From Segetibacter aerophilus (GTDB lineage: Bacteria > Bacteroidota > Bacteroidia > Chitinophagales > Chitinophagaceae), in assembly GCF_007991655.1 (NCBI RefSeq), contig NZ_BJYT01000028.1, forward strand, positions 1-60,927: a stretch of 60,927 nt of DNA, given 5' to 3'. Each line of letters begins with the position of its first letter. Positions within the stretch are counted from its first letter, which is position 1. The notes under the pieces were generated by a model that saw only the letters and a program-made list of their open reading frames with translations, was not told where the DNA came from and did not search any database. The translations under genes and the position numbers were made by a program. This document shows, in pieces, positions 43,228-53,194 of the stretch.

Positions 43228-43977
43228 TTATAAAGTTTGTAATACCTCAATGATCCGTTCCATTTTATCTTCAGCAACAGGCAACTCTGCCTTATTTTCA
43301 AGAAGTAATATCCCTCCCTCTTTTCGCAAAATTTTTCTGGCGTAATTTATATTAGCGATATAACTGCGATGGATTCTTACGAAGTGATTTATCCCCGAGA
43401 GAATGAATTCGAAATGTTTCAGGTTCTTACTAACCAGGAGGCTTGTATTGTCTGCAAAAAAAATATTTGTATAGCTGCCTTCCGCCTTAAAATAACAGAT
43501 GGTGGTAATGTTGAGAATATCAAAGCCAGTGGCAACAGGCACCACAATTTTTTTAAAATTATTTGTTTGAAGATTTTGCTTTAAAGCAGGTAAAAGTTCG
43601 AAACTAGGCGGTACTTGCTTCACATAAGCTCTCTTGATTGCAGCTGCTAACTTCTCTTCCTGCAAAGGCTTTAACAAGTAATCAACAGCACTCATTTCAA
43701 AAGCCTTCATTGCATAATCGTTATAAGCTGTTGTAAAGATGACTTGAAAATTAATTTCCTCAGGGTTAAAAAAATCAAGCAATTGAATACCGCTATAGAC
43801 AGGAAGCTCAATATCGAGGAATACGAGATCAGGCGAATGCCTTCTTATACTTTTTACTCCTAAGGGAAGATCGGGACACTTATCTAACACTGCAACTTCT
43901 GGCTCTATTTCTTTCAGCATTTCTTCTAAAAGATTTGCTGCAGCGGGTTCATCTTCAATTATAATTGTTTTTAACAT
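43228..43977 (-). CDS. LytTR family response regulator (AlgR/AgrA type)
   Basis: A 249-residue protein with an N-terminal receiver domain: an acidic pocket near Glu8-Glu10 and phospho-acceptor Asp55 in 'LVFLDIELP', with a conserved Lys in 'YLLKPLQEEKL'. A C-terminal LytTR DNA-binding domain follows ('YFKAEGSYTNIFFADN', 'HFVRIHRSYIANINYARKI'). The gene overlaps the 3' end of the histidine kinase gene by 23 bases, and the two form a two-component system. Targets are unknown; the neighbouring surface-protein genes are the nearest candidates. Confidence 0.95.
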   Translation of the reverse strand: MLKTIIIEDEPAAANLLEEMLKEIEPEVAVLDKCPDLPLGVKSIRRHSPDLVFLDIELPVYSGIQLLDFFNPEEINFQVIFTTAYNDYAMKAFEMSAVDYLLKPLQEEKLAAAIKRAYVKQVPPSFELLPALKQNLQTNNFKKIVVPVATGFDILNITTICYFKAEGSYTNIFFADNTSLLVSKNLKHFEFILSGINHFVRIHRSYIANINYARKILRKEGGILLLENKAELPVAEDKMERIIEVLQTL

Positions 43978-46381
43978 AATAGTCCGTTTTCAAGGGCGTT
44001 GGGGCCAAACTGCAAAATACCATGGGTATATGTATAATAACTGTAGTTCCCGCAGAGGAACCGTCGATATTTAGCTTATCAATTATTTTAAGCCTTGTTT
44101 TTTTATCGGCCGTTTGGTTGATTAGCTCTATTCTTTTTTCATTTGCCACTGTTGCAAACGATTGATGAGCAATCCTGTTTTTATTAATTTCTCTACTTCT
44201 ATCTCTTCCAATACCGTTATCATCTATAATCACCTCAATTATATCCTTCTCTTCTGCCTCTTTAATCGTTAGCATCAACGTCTTGACTCCCTGAAGATGA
44301 AAAACACCATGTTTTATAGAGTTTTCGACGTATGGTTGTATTAGCATAGGAGGTATAAGTATATACTCCTGATCAAGCCTTGGATCGATATCTATTATTA
44401 CATTGAAGCTGTCACCAAACCTGGCCTTCTCAATTTCGGTGTATAGCTTAAGAATTTCAATCTCTTCTTCCAACGTGATAGTTTCTTTATTACTGCTATC
44501 TAATATTTTTCGGATTAGTTGACTGAATTTACCCAAATATCCACTTGCACTTTTTTTATCATTGAAATAAACAAAATTTTGGATAGTATTTAAAGCATTG
44601 AAAATAAAATGTGGATTCATTTGCGAACGAAGCGTTGAAAATATGAGCTCATTTAATTTATGCCGGTACCCGGTCTCCGCTAATATTTTCGAAGTCTTCT
44701 CACCTGCTAATTGATTCTGTAATTGTAGTTGACGTAATCGATGCGAGTAAAGGATATATCCACCAATTGAAAGCAGAGTTAGGATTATTATAATACTATA
44801 CAAGCGATGCCTATGTAACAATTGGCCGTTTAACTTTCTTTCGTTTTGTATTTGCAATTTTTGATTTTGCACTTCCAGAAAAGCAACTTTTGCATTAGAG
44901 TTAAGCTTATTCAAACTATCCCTAATTTCGTAATAGCGGCCGAAAAACCGATTGGCAGTCTTATAATCCCCCCTACCCTCGTAAGCCTTGCTTAAACCCA
45001 TCAGCGCCTGCAAAAACTTATCGCGATCGCCCTGTACTTCCGCCTTGCTTTTTAATTCCTCAAAAGCTATGATAGCGTTTCCATAATTTTTTCTTTGTAA
45101 GTAATACTCCGCCTTGAGGTAGTCGAAAAAACCAAAGCAGCTACCAAGAGAATCCATCCCGTTTTTTTTTGCACTGGAAATATAATACCCGGCTATGTTG
45201 AGGTGACCAGCCTTCATGTTGATGGCAGCTTTATGAAGGTCAACTAAGGCAACCGGTAAAAAAAGACGGTTGTTGAAATGACTATCCAACAACTGTATAA
45301 AGCCATTATCAGTAAGTAAACCCAATGCATGTTTCTTCAATGCTAACCAATACATATACGAGGTATATACCTGTAAGTCTTCCTGCAATCGCTCCGCCTC
45401 ATTCACATACTTTATAGAACCTATAGTATCCTTCATCATTAGATGAACGTCTGCTAAAATATAAGCGGCAATAAAAAGACGATTATTTTGCCCTGTCTTT
45501 TTATAGTAATCGTATAAGCTCTTTGTCCATTGCCTTGCATTTTCTTCCTGCCCCGGCCACTCCCAATACAGTTGCGCCAAATTATTAACAGCCTGTATTT
45601 TTAATGCTTCATTTTCGTTCTGTTGCGCATAGTTTTGTTGTTCGAGTATAATTTGCGCAGCCTTTTCACCTTCTTTCTTATGAATATATACATGCGCCAA
45701 CCTGTAATACACCTCCAACTTTAGAGAATCCTTTTTGGTTGAGTCTATATTCCAATGATGCAGTAACTGATTAGCCTCCAAGGCAAACTTCTCTGAAAAT
45801 TTCAAACCTTTATAAATGTTTATATCCGCCAACAATAAGTTGGCAGTAATGGCTTGGGAGTATAAGTGCTGTTTTGTAGCAAAATTTAAAAGACTCTTCG
45901 CTTTTGATATAGCGTGTTCAGTTTCATCATTTGCACCGCAGGCACAAACTTGTGCATTCCAATACAAAGCTTCTACTAAAGGCTCCTCGCGTCCCGCGCT
46001 GGCAATGCTAGACAAAAGATGTAAGTATACGTTTGATAAGCTATCCTGAAACTTTGATTTATAATGTAACGCAAGAACCCCCGCTGCATCAACTTGTTCA
46101 GCCGTCGTTTTTGCATTTTGAAAGCTTATAAGCAATTCTTTCTCTGAATAATATGTTGGGTATAGCACTTGTGTCACCGCAATGCAGGGGCACAACAACA
46201 CAAAGATGATAAGTGAAACTTTGAAGGAATGTAGAAAACGGAAAGTATATAAAGAAATCTTCGTGTTTAAGCAAGCGCAGGATGACGAAACAGCTGCCCC
46301 TCTGCCAATACTATATGTCTCTATTTTAGAGCTACAAGGTTTAAAAAAGGGTAGAACGTTTAACAATGACTCTATAGGCAA
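43955..46381 (-). CDS. TPR-containing sensor histidine kinase (LytS/His_kinase type)
   Basis: Up to 808 residues from TTG 46381. A signal-like hydrophobic segment lies near 45-68, followed by many TPR-type helical repeats up to about 510, a coiled coil, a membrane helix near 535-552, and a His_kinase domain. The phospho-acceptor His591 lies in 'MNPHFIFNALN'; the ATP-binding N-box has Asn687 in 'VENSIKHG'. No ATG lies near the signal segment, so the start is uncertain; the true start may be downstream of 46381 at an unusual codon. The periplasmic TPR part presumably binds protein or glycan signals. It is the partner of the LytTR regulator. Confidence 0.9.
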   Translation of the reverse strand: MPIESLLNVLPFFKPCSSKIETYSIGRGAAVSSSCACLNTKISLYTFRFLHSFKVSLIIFVLLCPCIAVTQVLYPTYYSEKELLISFQNAKTTAEQVDAAGVLALHYKSKFQDSLSNVYLHLLSSIASAGREEPLVEALYWNAQVCACGANDETEHAISKAKSLLNFATKQHLYSQAITANLLLADINIYKGLKFSEKFALEANQLLHHWNIDSTKKDSLKLEVYYRLAHVYIHKKEGEKAAQIILEQQNYAQQNENEALKIQAVNNLAQLYWEWPGQEENARQWTKSLYDYYKKTGQNNRLFIAAYILADVHLMMKDTIGSIKYVNEAERLQEDLQVYTSYMYWLALKKHALGLLTDNGFIQLLDSHFNNRLFLPVALVDLHKAAINMKAGHLNIAGYYISSAKKNGMDSLGSCFGFFDYLKAEYYLQRKNYGNAIIAFEELKSKAEVQGDRDKFLQALMGLSKAYEGRGDYKTANRFFGRYYEIRDSLNKLNSNAKVAFLEVQNQKLQIQNERKLNGQLLHRHRLYSIIIILTLLSIGGYILYSHRLRQLQLQNQLAGEKTSKILAETGYRHKLNELIFSTLRSQMNPHFIFNALNTIQNFVYFNDKKSASGYLGKFSQLIRKILDSSNKETITLEEEIEILKLYTEIEKARFGDSFNVIIDIDPRLDQEYILIPPMLIQPYVENSIKHGVFHLQGVKTLMLTIKEAEEKDIIEVIIDDNGIGRDRSREINKNRIAHQSFATVANEKRIELINQTADKKTRLKIIDKLNIDGSSAGTTVIIHIPMVFCSLAPTPLKTDYYVKNNYN

Positions 46382-47543
46382 AGCTGTTTGAACTGTGTAG
46401 ATGATAAATATGTTGTAATAGAAAACAATGAACGCTAGTTAGAATAACCCGCATCATGCACAGCATAAGCTTATTAACAAAGCTAAATTAGTAAAAGCAG
46501 TAATACTAATTTCTTACAAAGTCAAAAGCACCATTCAAAAAATGAAAATAGTGTTTGATAAAATCAACATAGAAGGCGGCTTTGCTAGAACAGATAGTTT
46601 GTATACAGATGCATATTCGACAAGTGGAGGAAAGAGACTTTTTTTTCAAAGACAGATAGCCAGAAAATAAGAAATTTTCACTTTCACTAAAAAGGGACGA
46701 ATTAGTTTAAAACTATAAAGCTTGTAAAAGATGTTCTAAGCTAAAATTATACAACTCTTATCCTTAATTATGTAACAGTAAAAGTTTAACGCAACGGTAG
46801 CGTTGTGTCGTAAAAAAATAAACCTATGACATATACATACAACATTCCCGGCATGACTTGCTGTAATTACCTAGCGAAAGCAAAAGCAAGCTTCTAATAA
46901 GATGATGACAAGATAATTTTTAGAGTCGTACAACATTTTATTTCAATTTCTTATAGACTTTCTGTTAGTAATGTCACATAATTGGTATCACCCTTTTTTT
47001 CAAATAGTTTCTGAAACAATTATTGCTCAAGTTTAGTGAAATTGAGCGTCAGGAAGTCTTATTTGATCTCCAAAAGGCTTTGGTGAATTGTAACGGAACT
47101 TGAATGCCTCTTCTTCTCCCAACCATTAGAGCCTATAATGTCAATAAGAATTTGTGTAATTTTAATTCCTCGGCAACACTTGAATAATAATGATCAGCAA
47201 GTACACAAGATGAATCATTACATCAGGAAAAACCTCTCGCTACTCCTTGGCCTCATAATCTATTAGTGCTTAAGCTTTCAGATAATTTAGTCTGCCACAA
47301 AACGGATAGTAAGTTTCAAAACTTTTTAAATCGACGTGAAACACTATGACATTTTTATACAATCCTTCTGTAAAAATATTTCACCTAGTGGCATTCGTAG
47401 AAGTGGAGCAACGAGCACTAGTGGACTACTTGTCATTTAACTTTTATATTCTTTATCTAAACTAGTATCGATAAAGTTCTATTTCCTGTAGTTGAGTTTA
47501 TCAATGTTTATATTAGGATCAATTATCTTTATAGTTTATTTAA
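46382..47543. other. Long gene-poor gap between the two-component system and the second glycan operon
   Basis: These 1162 AT-rich bases contain no clear gene. The only protein-like frame is plus-strand 46542-46670 (42 residues, 'MKIVFDKINIEGGFARTDSL...FFQRQIARK'), which has no recognised family and may be chance. A short inverted repeat, CAACG-GTAG-CGTTG, lies at 46792-46805. The region may hold the kinase promoter at its left side and the 3' end of the glycan operon at its right. It may also contain decayed sequence that I cannot identify. Confidence 0.4.
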
Positions 47544-48470
47544 TTATTGAAACTGCTTTTCGATGGGAGCTTCTAGTAAAAGCGACCTAATGTTATATGC
47601 TATACCGCGATTTTTTTCTTTGATACCTACAATCCTCTGCTTCGGACTAATTTGAAAGCTTATTCTAGTTAGATATTCAGAAATCTTTTCTATTTGACCC
47701 ACATCTAATACCCAATCTTTCAGCCCGACTGCTTCCATAAAAGCATCAACTTTGCGATCACCAGAAACAGCGATCACTTTTAATCCCATGGCAACACCGA
47801 TTATACAACCATGCAGCGCCGAACTTACCACCAGCTCTGATTTCTTATACCGCAATAGCACATGCTCCATCTCCTTTTCACTATCTCTTTCAATTCGATT
47901 ATTCGTTTCCCTATACAAACCACCTGTGCTCTCCGCGAAATTCTGACTTATTTCTCTCATAGTATTATAAGCTATTTCACCTGCGGTAGTATAATTTGCA
48001 ACATGTAAAATTCCGTTGCCATGCTGTGGAAGAAGTTCAATATAATTGATGCTTGGGCAAGGTATAGGATCGGGCAAATTACAATTGCTAAGAAAGCTTC
48101 TACTTAGTTCATCTCTAACTATGCACAATTTACTTTTTTGTACAATTTCTTCTATTAAAGCAACAGGGGGTAAGGTTCCTTCTCTCTTTAAATCACAGCA
48201 GCCAATTCCCCAAATAACAAATGGAACTCGGTCAGCGATAGACTTAAATGCCTTCCAAAAAGGAACAAAATAATCCATGATAAGTCCACCGCCTCCAATA
48301 ACTATCAAATCGTGTTGTGTTGCTTTTGACAATATTTTCATCGTTTCCTCGACAAAGGGCGCATCACAAAGACATTCCTGAAGAGGCAGACGATGTAAAA
48401 GTTTTTGGATTCCTTTTGCAGACAGCCAGTCCCCTATGTTTGATCGATTCGCGTAAACATGATAAATCAT
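47544..48470 (-). CDS. Polysaccharide pyruvyl transferase family protein
   Basis: A 308-residue protein matching the CsaB/WcaK-like fold: 'HVYANRSNIGDWLSAKGIQ', then 'DLIVIGGGGLIMDYFVPFWKAF', 'VPFVIWGIGCCDL', 'IVRDELSRSFL' and 'ELVVSSALHGCIIGVAMGLKVIAVS'. The family adds ketal-linked pyruvate from phosphoenolpyruvate to a sugar. It is the last gene of the second glycan operon, and its start overlaps the previous stop by 4 bases. It is somewhat shorter than many homologues but carries the core motifs. Confidence 0.88.
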   Translation of the reverse strand: MIYHVYANRSNIGDWLSAKGIQKLLHRLPLQECLCDAPFVEETMKILSKATQHDLIVIGGGGLIMDYFVPFWKAFKSIADRVPFVIWGIGCCDLKREGTLPPVALIEEIVQKSKLCIVRDELSRSFLSNCNLPDPIPCPSINYIELLPQHGNGILHVANYTTAGEIAYNTMREISQNFAESTGGLYRETNNRIERDSEKEMEHVLLRYKKSELVVSSALHGCIIGVAMGLKVIAVSGDRKVDAFMEAVGLKDWVLDVGQIEKISEYLTRISFQISPKQRIVGIKEKNRGIAYNIRSLLLEAPIEKQFQ

Positions 48471-50104
48471 ACTTCTAATTCTTTAAATATTTCTGCATAA
48501 TCGCCACCTGGCCAACTATGCATCTCTCCTCTATACCTATTTAAACCGATGATAGCCTCATGAAATTTTACCATCGAACACTGGCTGTCGTATGCAGCAA
48601 TTGCATTTCGCTTTACCTCAACATAAGGCGTTATATCTACTACATGTTGAAACTTCTGAATTGGCGTCCAAACTTCGTACATTAAAACATTGGGTTTATG
48701 CTGTAGAGAAGATGGCAATAGGTTAAGCACCTCCTTAACTAATTGTGCTGCCGCTTTATGATCGGGATGTTCTTCATTTTCATGAGGTACATATATTATT
48801 GATGGCTCCAACTCTAAGATCTTATCAACTAGTTTCTGAAGGTTATCATTGTTCACTTCAAACCTGCCATCTGGCTCACGCCAGAAATTAAGCGTAGTAA
48901 GTTCCAGAATAGAGGCGGCTTTCTTTGACTCCTCTTCTCTTAGGATAACTGTGTTGTCAGCCATCGTTTTGCCTAGACCTCCATGTTCTCCTGAAGTAAG
49001 AAATATAACCTCTACTGTATCGCCTTCAACAATATGCTTTCTTATTGTTCCACCGCAACCAATGGATTCATCATCAGGATGTGGACTTATTACAAGAACT
49101 TTCCTTGCCACTTCTTTGTACAATCCCCAATTCTTCACAACTTTCTTGCTGGTTGCGAAGCGATCTTTAAATACCTCCTCTCCTAAACCAAAATCAAATG
49201 TGTGGGCACCTTCTTCTAATGCCTGCAATAAAAGTTGGCGAAGCAATACTTCACCCGGCGAATGTTTTGCATGTTGTATATCAAAGGATGGCTTGTACCA
49301 AAAAAAGTTTCCCTTATAGTTAAAACCAAAATGATAGGCTACGGGTGCATTGTTAGAAATAATTGCGGTGAAACGCATCCAACCTGTTGCATCAGCAATT
49401 TCTGCCAGTTTATTAAAGAACTCTTTTTGTTTCACATCAAGAAATAAACTTGGAAACCTTGTAGTGGCCCACCTGTTAATATGCTGCTCAAAAAAATCGT
49501 CCAAGTGTGCTTTAATCTCTTCAGACTCTTGAAGATGCTTAATCGTGAACTCCCCATTTCTTTTAAAATACGATTCATGACGAAGTAGACTCTTCTTCCT
49601 GGTGGCTGCTAAAGCTTCTTCCGGATATGTACTTAACTCCAATCTTGGGCAAACCCAACCTCCCTCATCATATATTTTCCACCTTTGCTGTTGTGCAGCC
49701 TTAACCAATAAGGAATTTGTTTTCGACTCCTTGGGTATATGATAAAACTGGAAACCAGCAAAATCCTCAACCTCGTTTGAAGCCAGTCGCAGCATTTCGC
49801 CCAGCACGTCTTCGTCAATATCGCCAATAAAGTCAAGATAATCTGAACCACCTGAGCCTACGAAATATAGCATCCCATACTCGGAAAATAATGGCGCTAT
49901 TGCGAAGGTTTCATTCTCCTGTTCAGCTACGATTATAGATAAATTTCCCCGTCCAAAAACTTTCCACCAAACCCTCTGCCATTGCCATGTCATGAAGATT
50001 ACATCACTTGTACCTTTCGCAAGTACCTTATTCCACACCTCTGCTGAAAGCTCCCTTTCATCAAACGAATTCAAGACGCGATATGTGACATTTCGTTTAG
50101 CCAT
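48467..50104 (-). CDS. Fusion of a FemAB/BioF2-like acyltransferase and a PIG-L (LmbE-like) deacetylase
   Basis: 545 residues from ATG 50104, the start that gives an 8-base overlap with the upstream gene; an earlier in-frame ATG at 50164 would overlap by 68 bases. The N-terminal part (about 20-325) is a GNAT/FemAB-like acyltransferase with 'KSLLRHESYFKRNGEF', 'VAYHFGFNYKGNFFWYKPSF' and 'SPGEVLLRQLLLQALEEG'. The C-terminal part (about 335-530) is a PIG-L deacetylase with the zinc motif 'SPHPDDE' (340-346), 'FLTSGEHGG' and 'VPHENEEHPDHKAA'. Such fusions could remove an acetyl group from an N-acetylated sugar and put another acyl group on. Both domains look intact. Confidence 0.9.
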   Translation of the reverse strand: MAKRNVTYRVLNSFDERELSAEVWNKVLAKGTSDVIFMTWQWQRVWWKVFGRGNLSIIVAEQENETFAIAPLFSEYGMLYFVGSGGSDYLDFIGDIDEDVLGEMLRLASNEVEDFAGFQFYHIPKESKTNSLLVKAAQQQRWKIYDEGGWVCPRLELSTYPEEALAATRKKSLLRHESYFKRNGEFTIKHLQESEEIKAHLDDFFEQHINRWATTRFPSLFLDVKQKEFFNKLAEIADATGWMRFTAIISNNAPVAYHFGFNYKGNFFWYKPSFDIQHAKHSPGEVLLRQLLLQALEEGAHTFDFGLGEEVFKDRFATSKKVVKNWGLYKEVARKVLVISPHPDDESIGCGGTIRKHIVEGDTVEVIFLTSGEHGGLGKTMADNTVILREEESKKAASILELTTLNFWREPDGRFEVNNDNLQKLVDKILELEPSIIYVPHENEEHPDHKAAAQLVKEVLNLLPSSLQHKPNVLMYEVWTPIQKFQHVVDITPYVEVKRNAIAAYDSQCSMVKFHEAIIGLNRYRGEMHSWPGGDYAEIFKELEV

Positions 50105-51323
50105 TTTGTAAAGCCAATGGTTGAACAGATTTTGTATCGATGACTGAATAGTAATATTCTTCAAGCCTGCTTAAACAGATACGGCTGTCCGCCTCCCTCA
50201 ATATATATTCACGGGCATTAACGGCCATCCTATTTAGTAATTCCCCGTCTATTAAAAGCTTTCTTAATGCCTCTTCTAATTTCTTGGTATCCTTTGGTGG
50301 AACGAGCAGACCATTCTCACCCGAATTGATTATTTCATCAACACCGCTTCCACTACAGCCTATAACTGGGAGCCCACAAGCCATTGCTTCTAAATACACA
50401 AAACCAGGTCCGCCTTCGTAATATGAGGGAGCGCAAAATATATGTGCTTTTGATAGTTCTAACGCGAGAGACTCTTTATCCACAAAACCTGGCAAGTCTA
50501 ATAACTCAGATGCTCCCAGTCCACTAGCTATTCCTTTCAAGTGAGCAATATATTTTTCTTGTCCTCGCCCAACTAACCGTAGTTGTATGCCCGGAAAATC
50601 TTCCACAAGATTAGCTGCAGCTTCAACCAACTCTTCCACTCCCTTATTCTTAACAATCTTACCGGTAAAAATTATGGTGAGCCGTTCATTTTTTGCTACT
50701 GGTTGCGGCTTGAAGGTTTCTGTATTTACTCCCAAATGGATTGTTGGAATATCTGATTTCTGCGGATCATAATACTTGTTAATCCATTCTGTAGAACAAG
50801 CGCTTGATGAATAGACTGCATCAGCTAACCGAACACAAGTAGCTTCCATTTGTGTACCTGTGCGAAAAAAATCAGTAGTTATTTCGGGCCACCCCATTGC
50901 GTAACCAAACATAGCTAAAGGACCATGCAATTGTATCACAGATGGTACATCATACCATTTAGTCCTGTTAAGCAAGTAAACGTATCCCTCGGCAGCCCAT
51001 TCAGGAAAATCAATAATATCCAAACCTACCCGTTTGTTCAATGCATCTATTTCTGCAGCAACTACCACACTATGGGTGATCCATTCAACAATATCTGTCA
51101 TCTCGTACATGTAATCCTCCATTCCCGGGATTCGTATCACACATATATCTCCGTCGATCTTTTCGTATCTGTCCGTATCACTCCTGGAAATAACAAACAC
51201 TTGGTGGCCTAAAGCAGAGAGGCCTTTTGCCTTCATATAGGTCTGAGAACCTATACCGCCACGTGCAGTTTCAGGAGGATACTCCTGCGACACCAATGCT
51301 ATTTTCAGTTTTCTTCTTTCCAT
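50097..51323 (-). CDS. Glycosyltransferase family 4
   Basis: A 408-residue GT-B enzyme from ATG 51323 (a TTG three bases upstream is also possible). The acceptor loop is 'YPPETARGGIGSQTYMKAK'. The donor domain has 'IIFTGKIVKNKGVEELVEAA' and the E-x7-E region 'YYEGGPGFVYLEAMACGLPV'. It is a retaining transferase that lengthens the glycan of this operon. It overlaps the acyltransferase-deacetylase fusion by 8 bases. Confidence 0.92.
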   Translation of the reverse strand: MERRKLKIALVSQEYPPETARGGIGSQTYMKAKGLSALGHQVFVISRSDTDRYEKIDGDICVIRIPGMEDYMYEMTDIVEWITHSVVVAAEIDALNKRVGLDIIDFPEWAAEGYVYLLNRTKWYDVPSVIQLHGPLAMFGYAMGWPEITTDFFRTGTQMEATCVRLADAVYSSSACSTEWINKYYDPQKSDIPTIHLGVNTETFKPQPVAKNERLTIIFTGKIVKNKGVEELVEAAANLVEDFPGIQLRLVGRGQEKYIAHLKGIASGLGASELLDLPGFVDKESLALELSKAHIFCAPSYYEGGPGFVYLEAMACGLPVIGCSGSGVDEIINSGENGLLVPPKDTKKLEEALRKLLIDGELLNRMAVNAREYILREADSRICLSRLEEYYYSVIDTKSVQPLALQNG

Positions 51324-51364
51324 CAAAACTTAACGAAATTGTATTTACTCTGCGCCTTTCTGCG

Positions 51365-53146
51365 CTAGACCGCGGGATTTAAAAAAGAGGCTTTTTTGTG
51401 CGCTATGTAGTTAATATCATGATCTCGTACTACCTCTACTAGTTTCCCTTCTTCAAGATGTAGAATAAAATTGCACGAGCTGAGAGTATCAAGCCTATGA
51501 GTAATCATGAAAGTTGTTCGTCCCTCCATCAACCGTTCCATTGCTTCCATTATCTGCGCTTCAGTTTTAACATCCAACGAACTTGTTGGTTCATCCAAAA
51601 TAAGTATAGGAGCATTCTTGATAAAAGCCCGGGCGATGGATATCCGCTGGCGTTCACCACCTGATAATTGCAGACCCCTCTCCCCAACCATTGTATTATA
51701 GCCATCTTTGCTTCTTATAATAAAATCATGAGCATTTGCTGCTTTGGCTGCTTCAATGATTTCCTTTTCAGTTGCACCAGGTTTTCCATACCTGATGTTT
51801 TCACTTATTGTAGTCGAAAAAAGCACAGGCTCCTGGAGCACTATACTAAATTGGGACCGGTAATCCTTTAACTTGTATTTCTTAATGTCAACCTCATCAA
51901 CCATTACCACGCCTGTAGAAGGATCATAAAACCTGTTCAATAGGCTTACAAGAGTTGATTTACCTGCTCCTGTCGAACCCATAATACCGACTCTGTCCCC
52001 GGGCCTTACCTCGAAGGAAACTTCCTTTAAAATAGGTCTCTCGACATCATAGCAGAAAGAAACATCTTTAAACTGAAAAGCACCTTTTGCCCGATCCAAA
52101 TGAATTGCATGTGGATTATCATCGACTTCTTTTTCTTCATCCAATACTGAAAAAACCCGGTCCACGCTAACAAGAGAGGATTGTATTTCCGCAATATTTT
52201 TACTAATTGTTTGCAGTGGTCCAAACACCTGACCGATATAAGCTAGGACTAAAGTCAACTCACCTAGTGTCATTTCTTTGGCATGAACGTACTGTGCACC
52301 GAAATAGATAATCAAAACAGAACCGATGGTAAATACCATACTGACCATAAACTGAAAGGTTGCTCCTAAACGTGCCATTTGCATTTGGCCTTCTACTGCT
52401 TTATTAGAACGTTTCAGAAATCGTTCGCTTTCATTTTCCTCTTGCCCAAAGGCTTTCACAACTCTTAGAGAACCCAAAACCTCATGAATAACAGACATCA
52501 CGTTACTTTCAGCATCTTTTACTTTATACCAATCTTGTCTTAGCCTCTTTGAACGTAAAACCGTAAGTGCATAAAGTGGAGGTATAACACATATTGCAAT
52601 TATGGCAAAAGACCAATTTATTATGAACATCACTACAATCATCGAAAATAATGTGATAAATGATGATACAAGCGGTGAAAGTTGACCTAACAATAAAGAG
52701 CGTATACACATAGTGTCCCACTGGATACGATACAAAGAATCTGATGATCCCTTTTTGTCATGATAAGCAATAGAAAGCCGCTGAATGTGATTGAAAAGAA
52801 GTATCCTAAAATTCATTACCAACTTTTCGCCTGTATAAGTAGAGAGCAGCCATGAAACATACCCATTAATATTTTCTAAAATTGCTATAAGAATAATAAA
52901 GGCAACTGCAATTACAATTGTTGATTGAAAATTGAAGGAAAACGATTGGGAAAAAAACATGGTAATGAAACCAGGTAGTGGTTCAGAGCCAAAGCCGCTA
53001 TCTATTACAATTTTCATCCCCAGCGGTTTCAATAAGACAATAGGTGTAGCTAATAATGTAAGTACAAATAATACTATCATAGGCAACCAATAAGGTCTTG
53101 CATGCACAAAAATTCTTTTGACTAATTGAAACATTGAATACTTCAT
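51365..53146 (-). CDS. ABC exporter half-transporter (MsbA-like)
   Basis: 593 residues with the type IV exporter layout: six membrane helices in the first ~320 residues, then an ATPase with Walker A 'GSTGAGKST' (390-398), signature 'LSGGE' (494-498) and Walker B 'ILILDEP' (514-520) with the following Glu. Such homodimeric transporters flip lipid-linked glycans, lipid A or small amphiphiles. It is the only transport protein in this operon and stands in place of a Wzx flippase, which suggests export of a lipid-linked or low-molecular-weight decorated glycan. Confidence 0.94.
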   Translation of the reverse strand: MKYSMFQLVKRIFVHARPYWLPMIVLFVLTLLATPIVLLKPLGMKIVIDSGFGSEPLPGFITMFFSQSFSFNFQSTIVIAVAFIILIAILENINGYVSWLLSTYTGEKLVMNFRILLFNHIQRLSIAYHDKKGSSDSLYRIQWDTMCIRSLLLGQLSPLVSSFITLFSMIVVMFIINWSFAIIAICVIPPLYALTVLRSKRLRQDWYKVKDAESNVMSVIHEVLGSLRVVKAFGQEENESERFLKRSNKAVEGQMQMARLGATFQFMVSMVFTIGSVLIIYFGAQYVHAKEMTLGELTLVLAYIGQVFGPLQTISKNIAEIQSSLVSVDRVFSVLDEEKEVDDNPHAIHLDRAKGAFQFKDVSFCYDVERPILKEVSFEVRPGDRVGIMGSTGAGKSTLVSLLNRFYDPSTGVVMVDEVDIKKYKLKDYRSQFSIVLQEPVLFSTTISENIRYGKPGATEKEIIEAAKAANAHDFIIRSKDGYNTMVGERGLQLSGGERQRISIARAFIKNAPILILDEPTSSLDVKTEAQIMEAMERLMEGRTTFMITHRLDTLSSCNFILHLEEGKLVEVVRDHDINYIAHKKASFLNPAV

Positions 53147-53194
53147 AATCGCTTACTCCCTTCTATGATTTTTTTTATATGACTCGCCTTTTAC

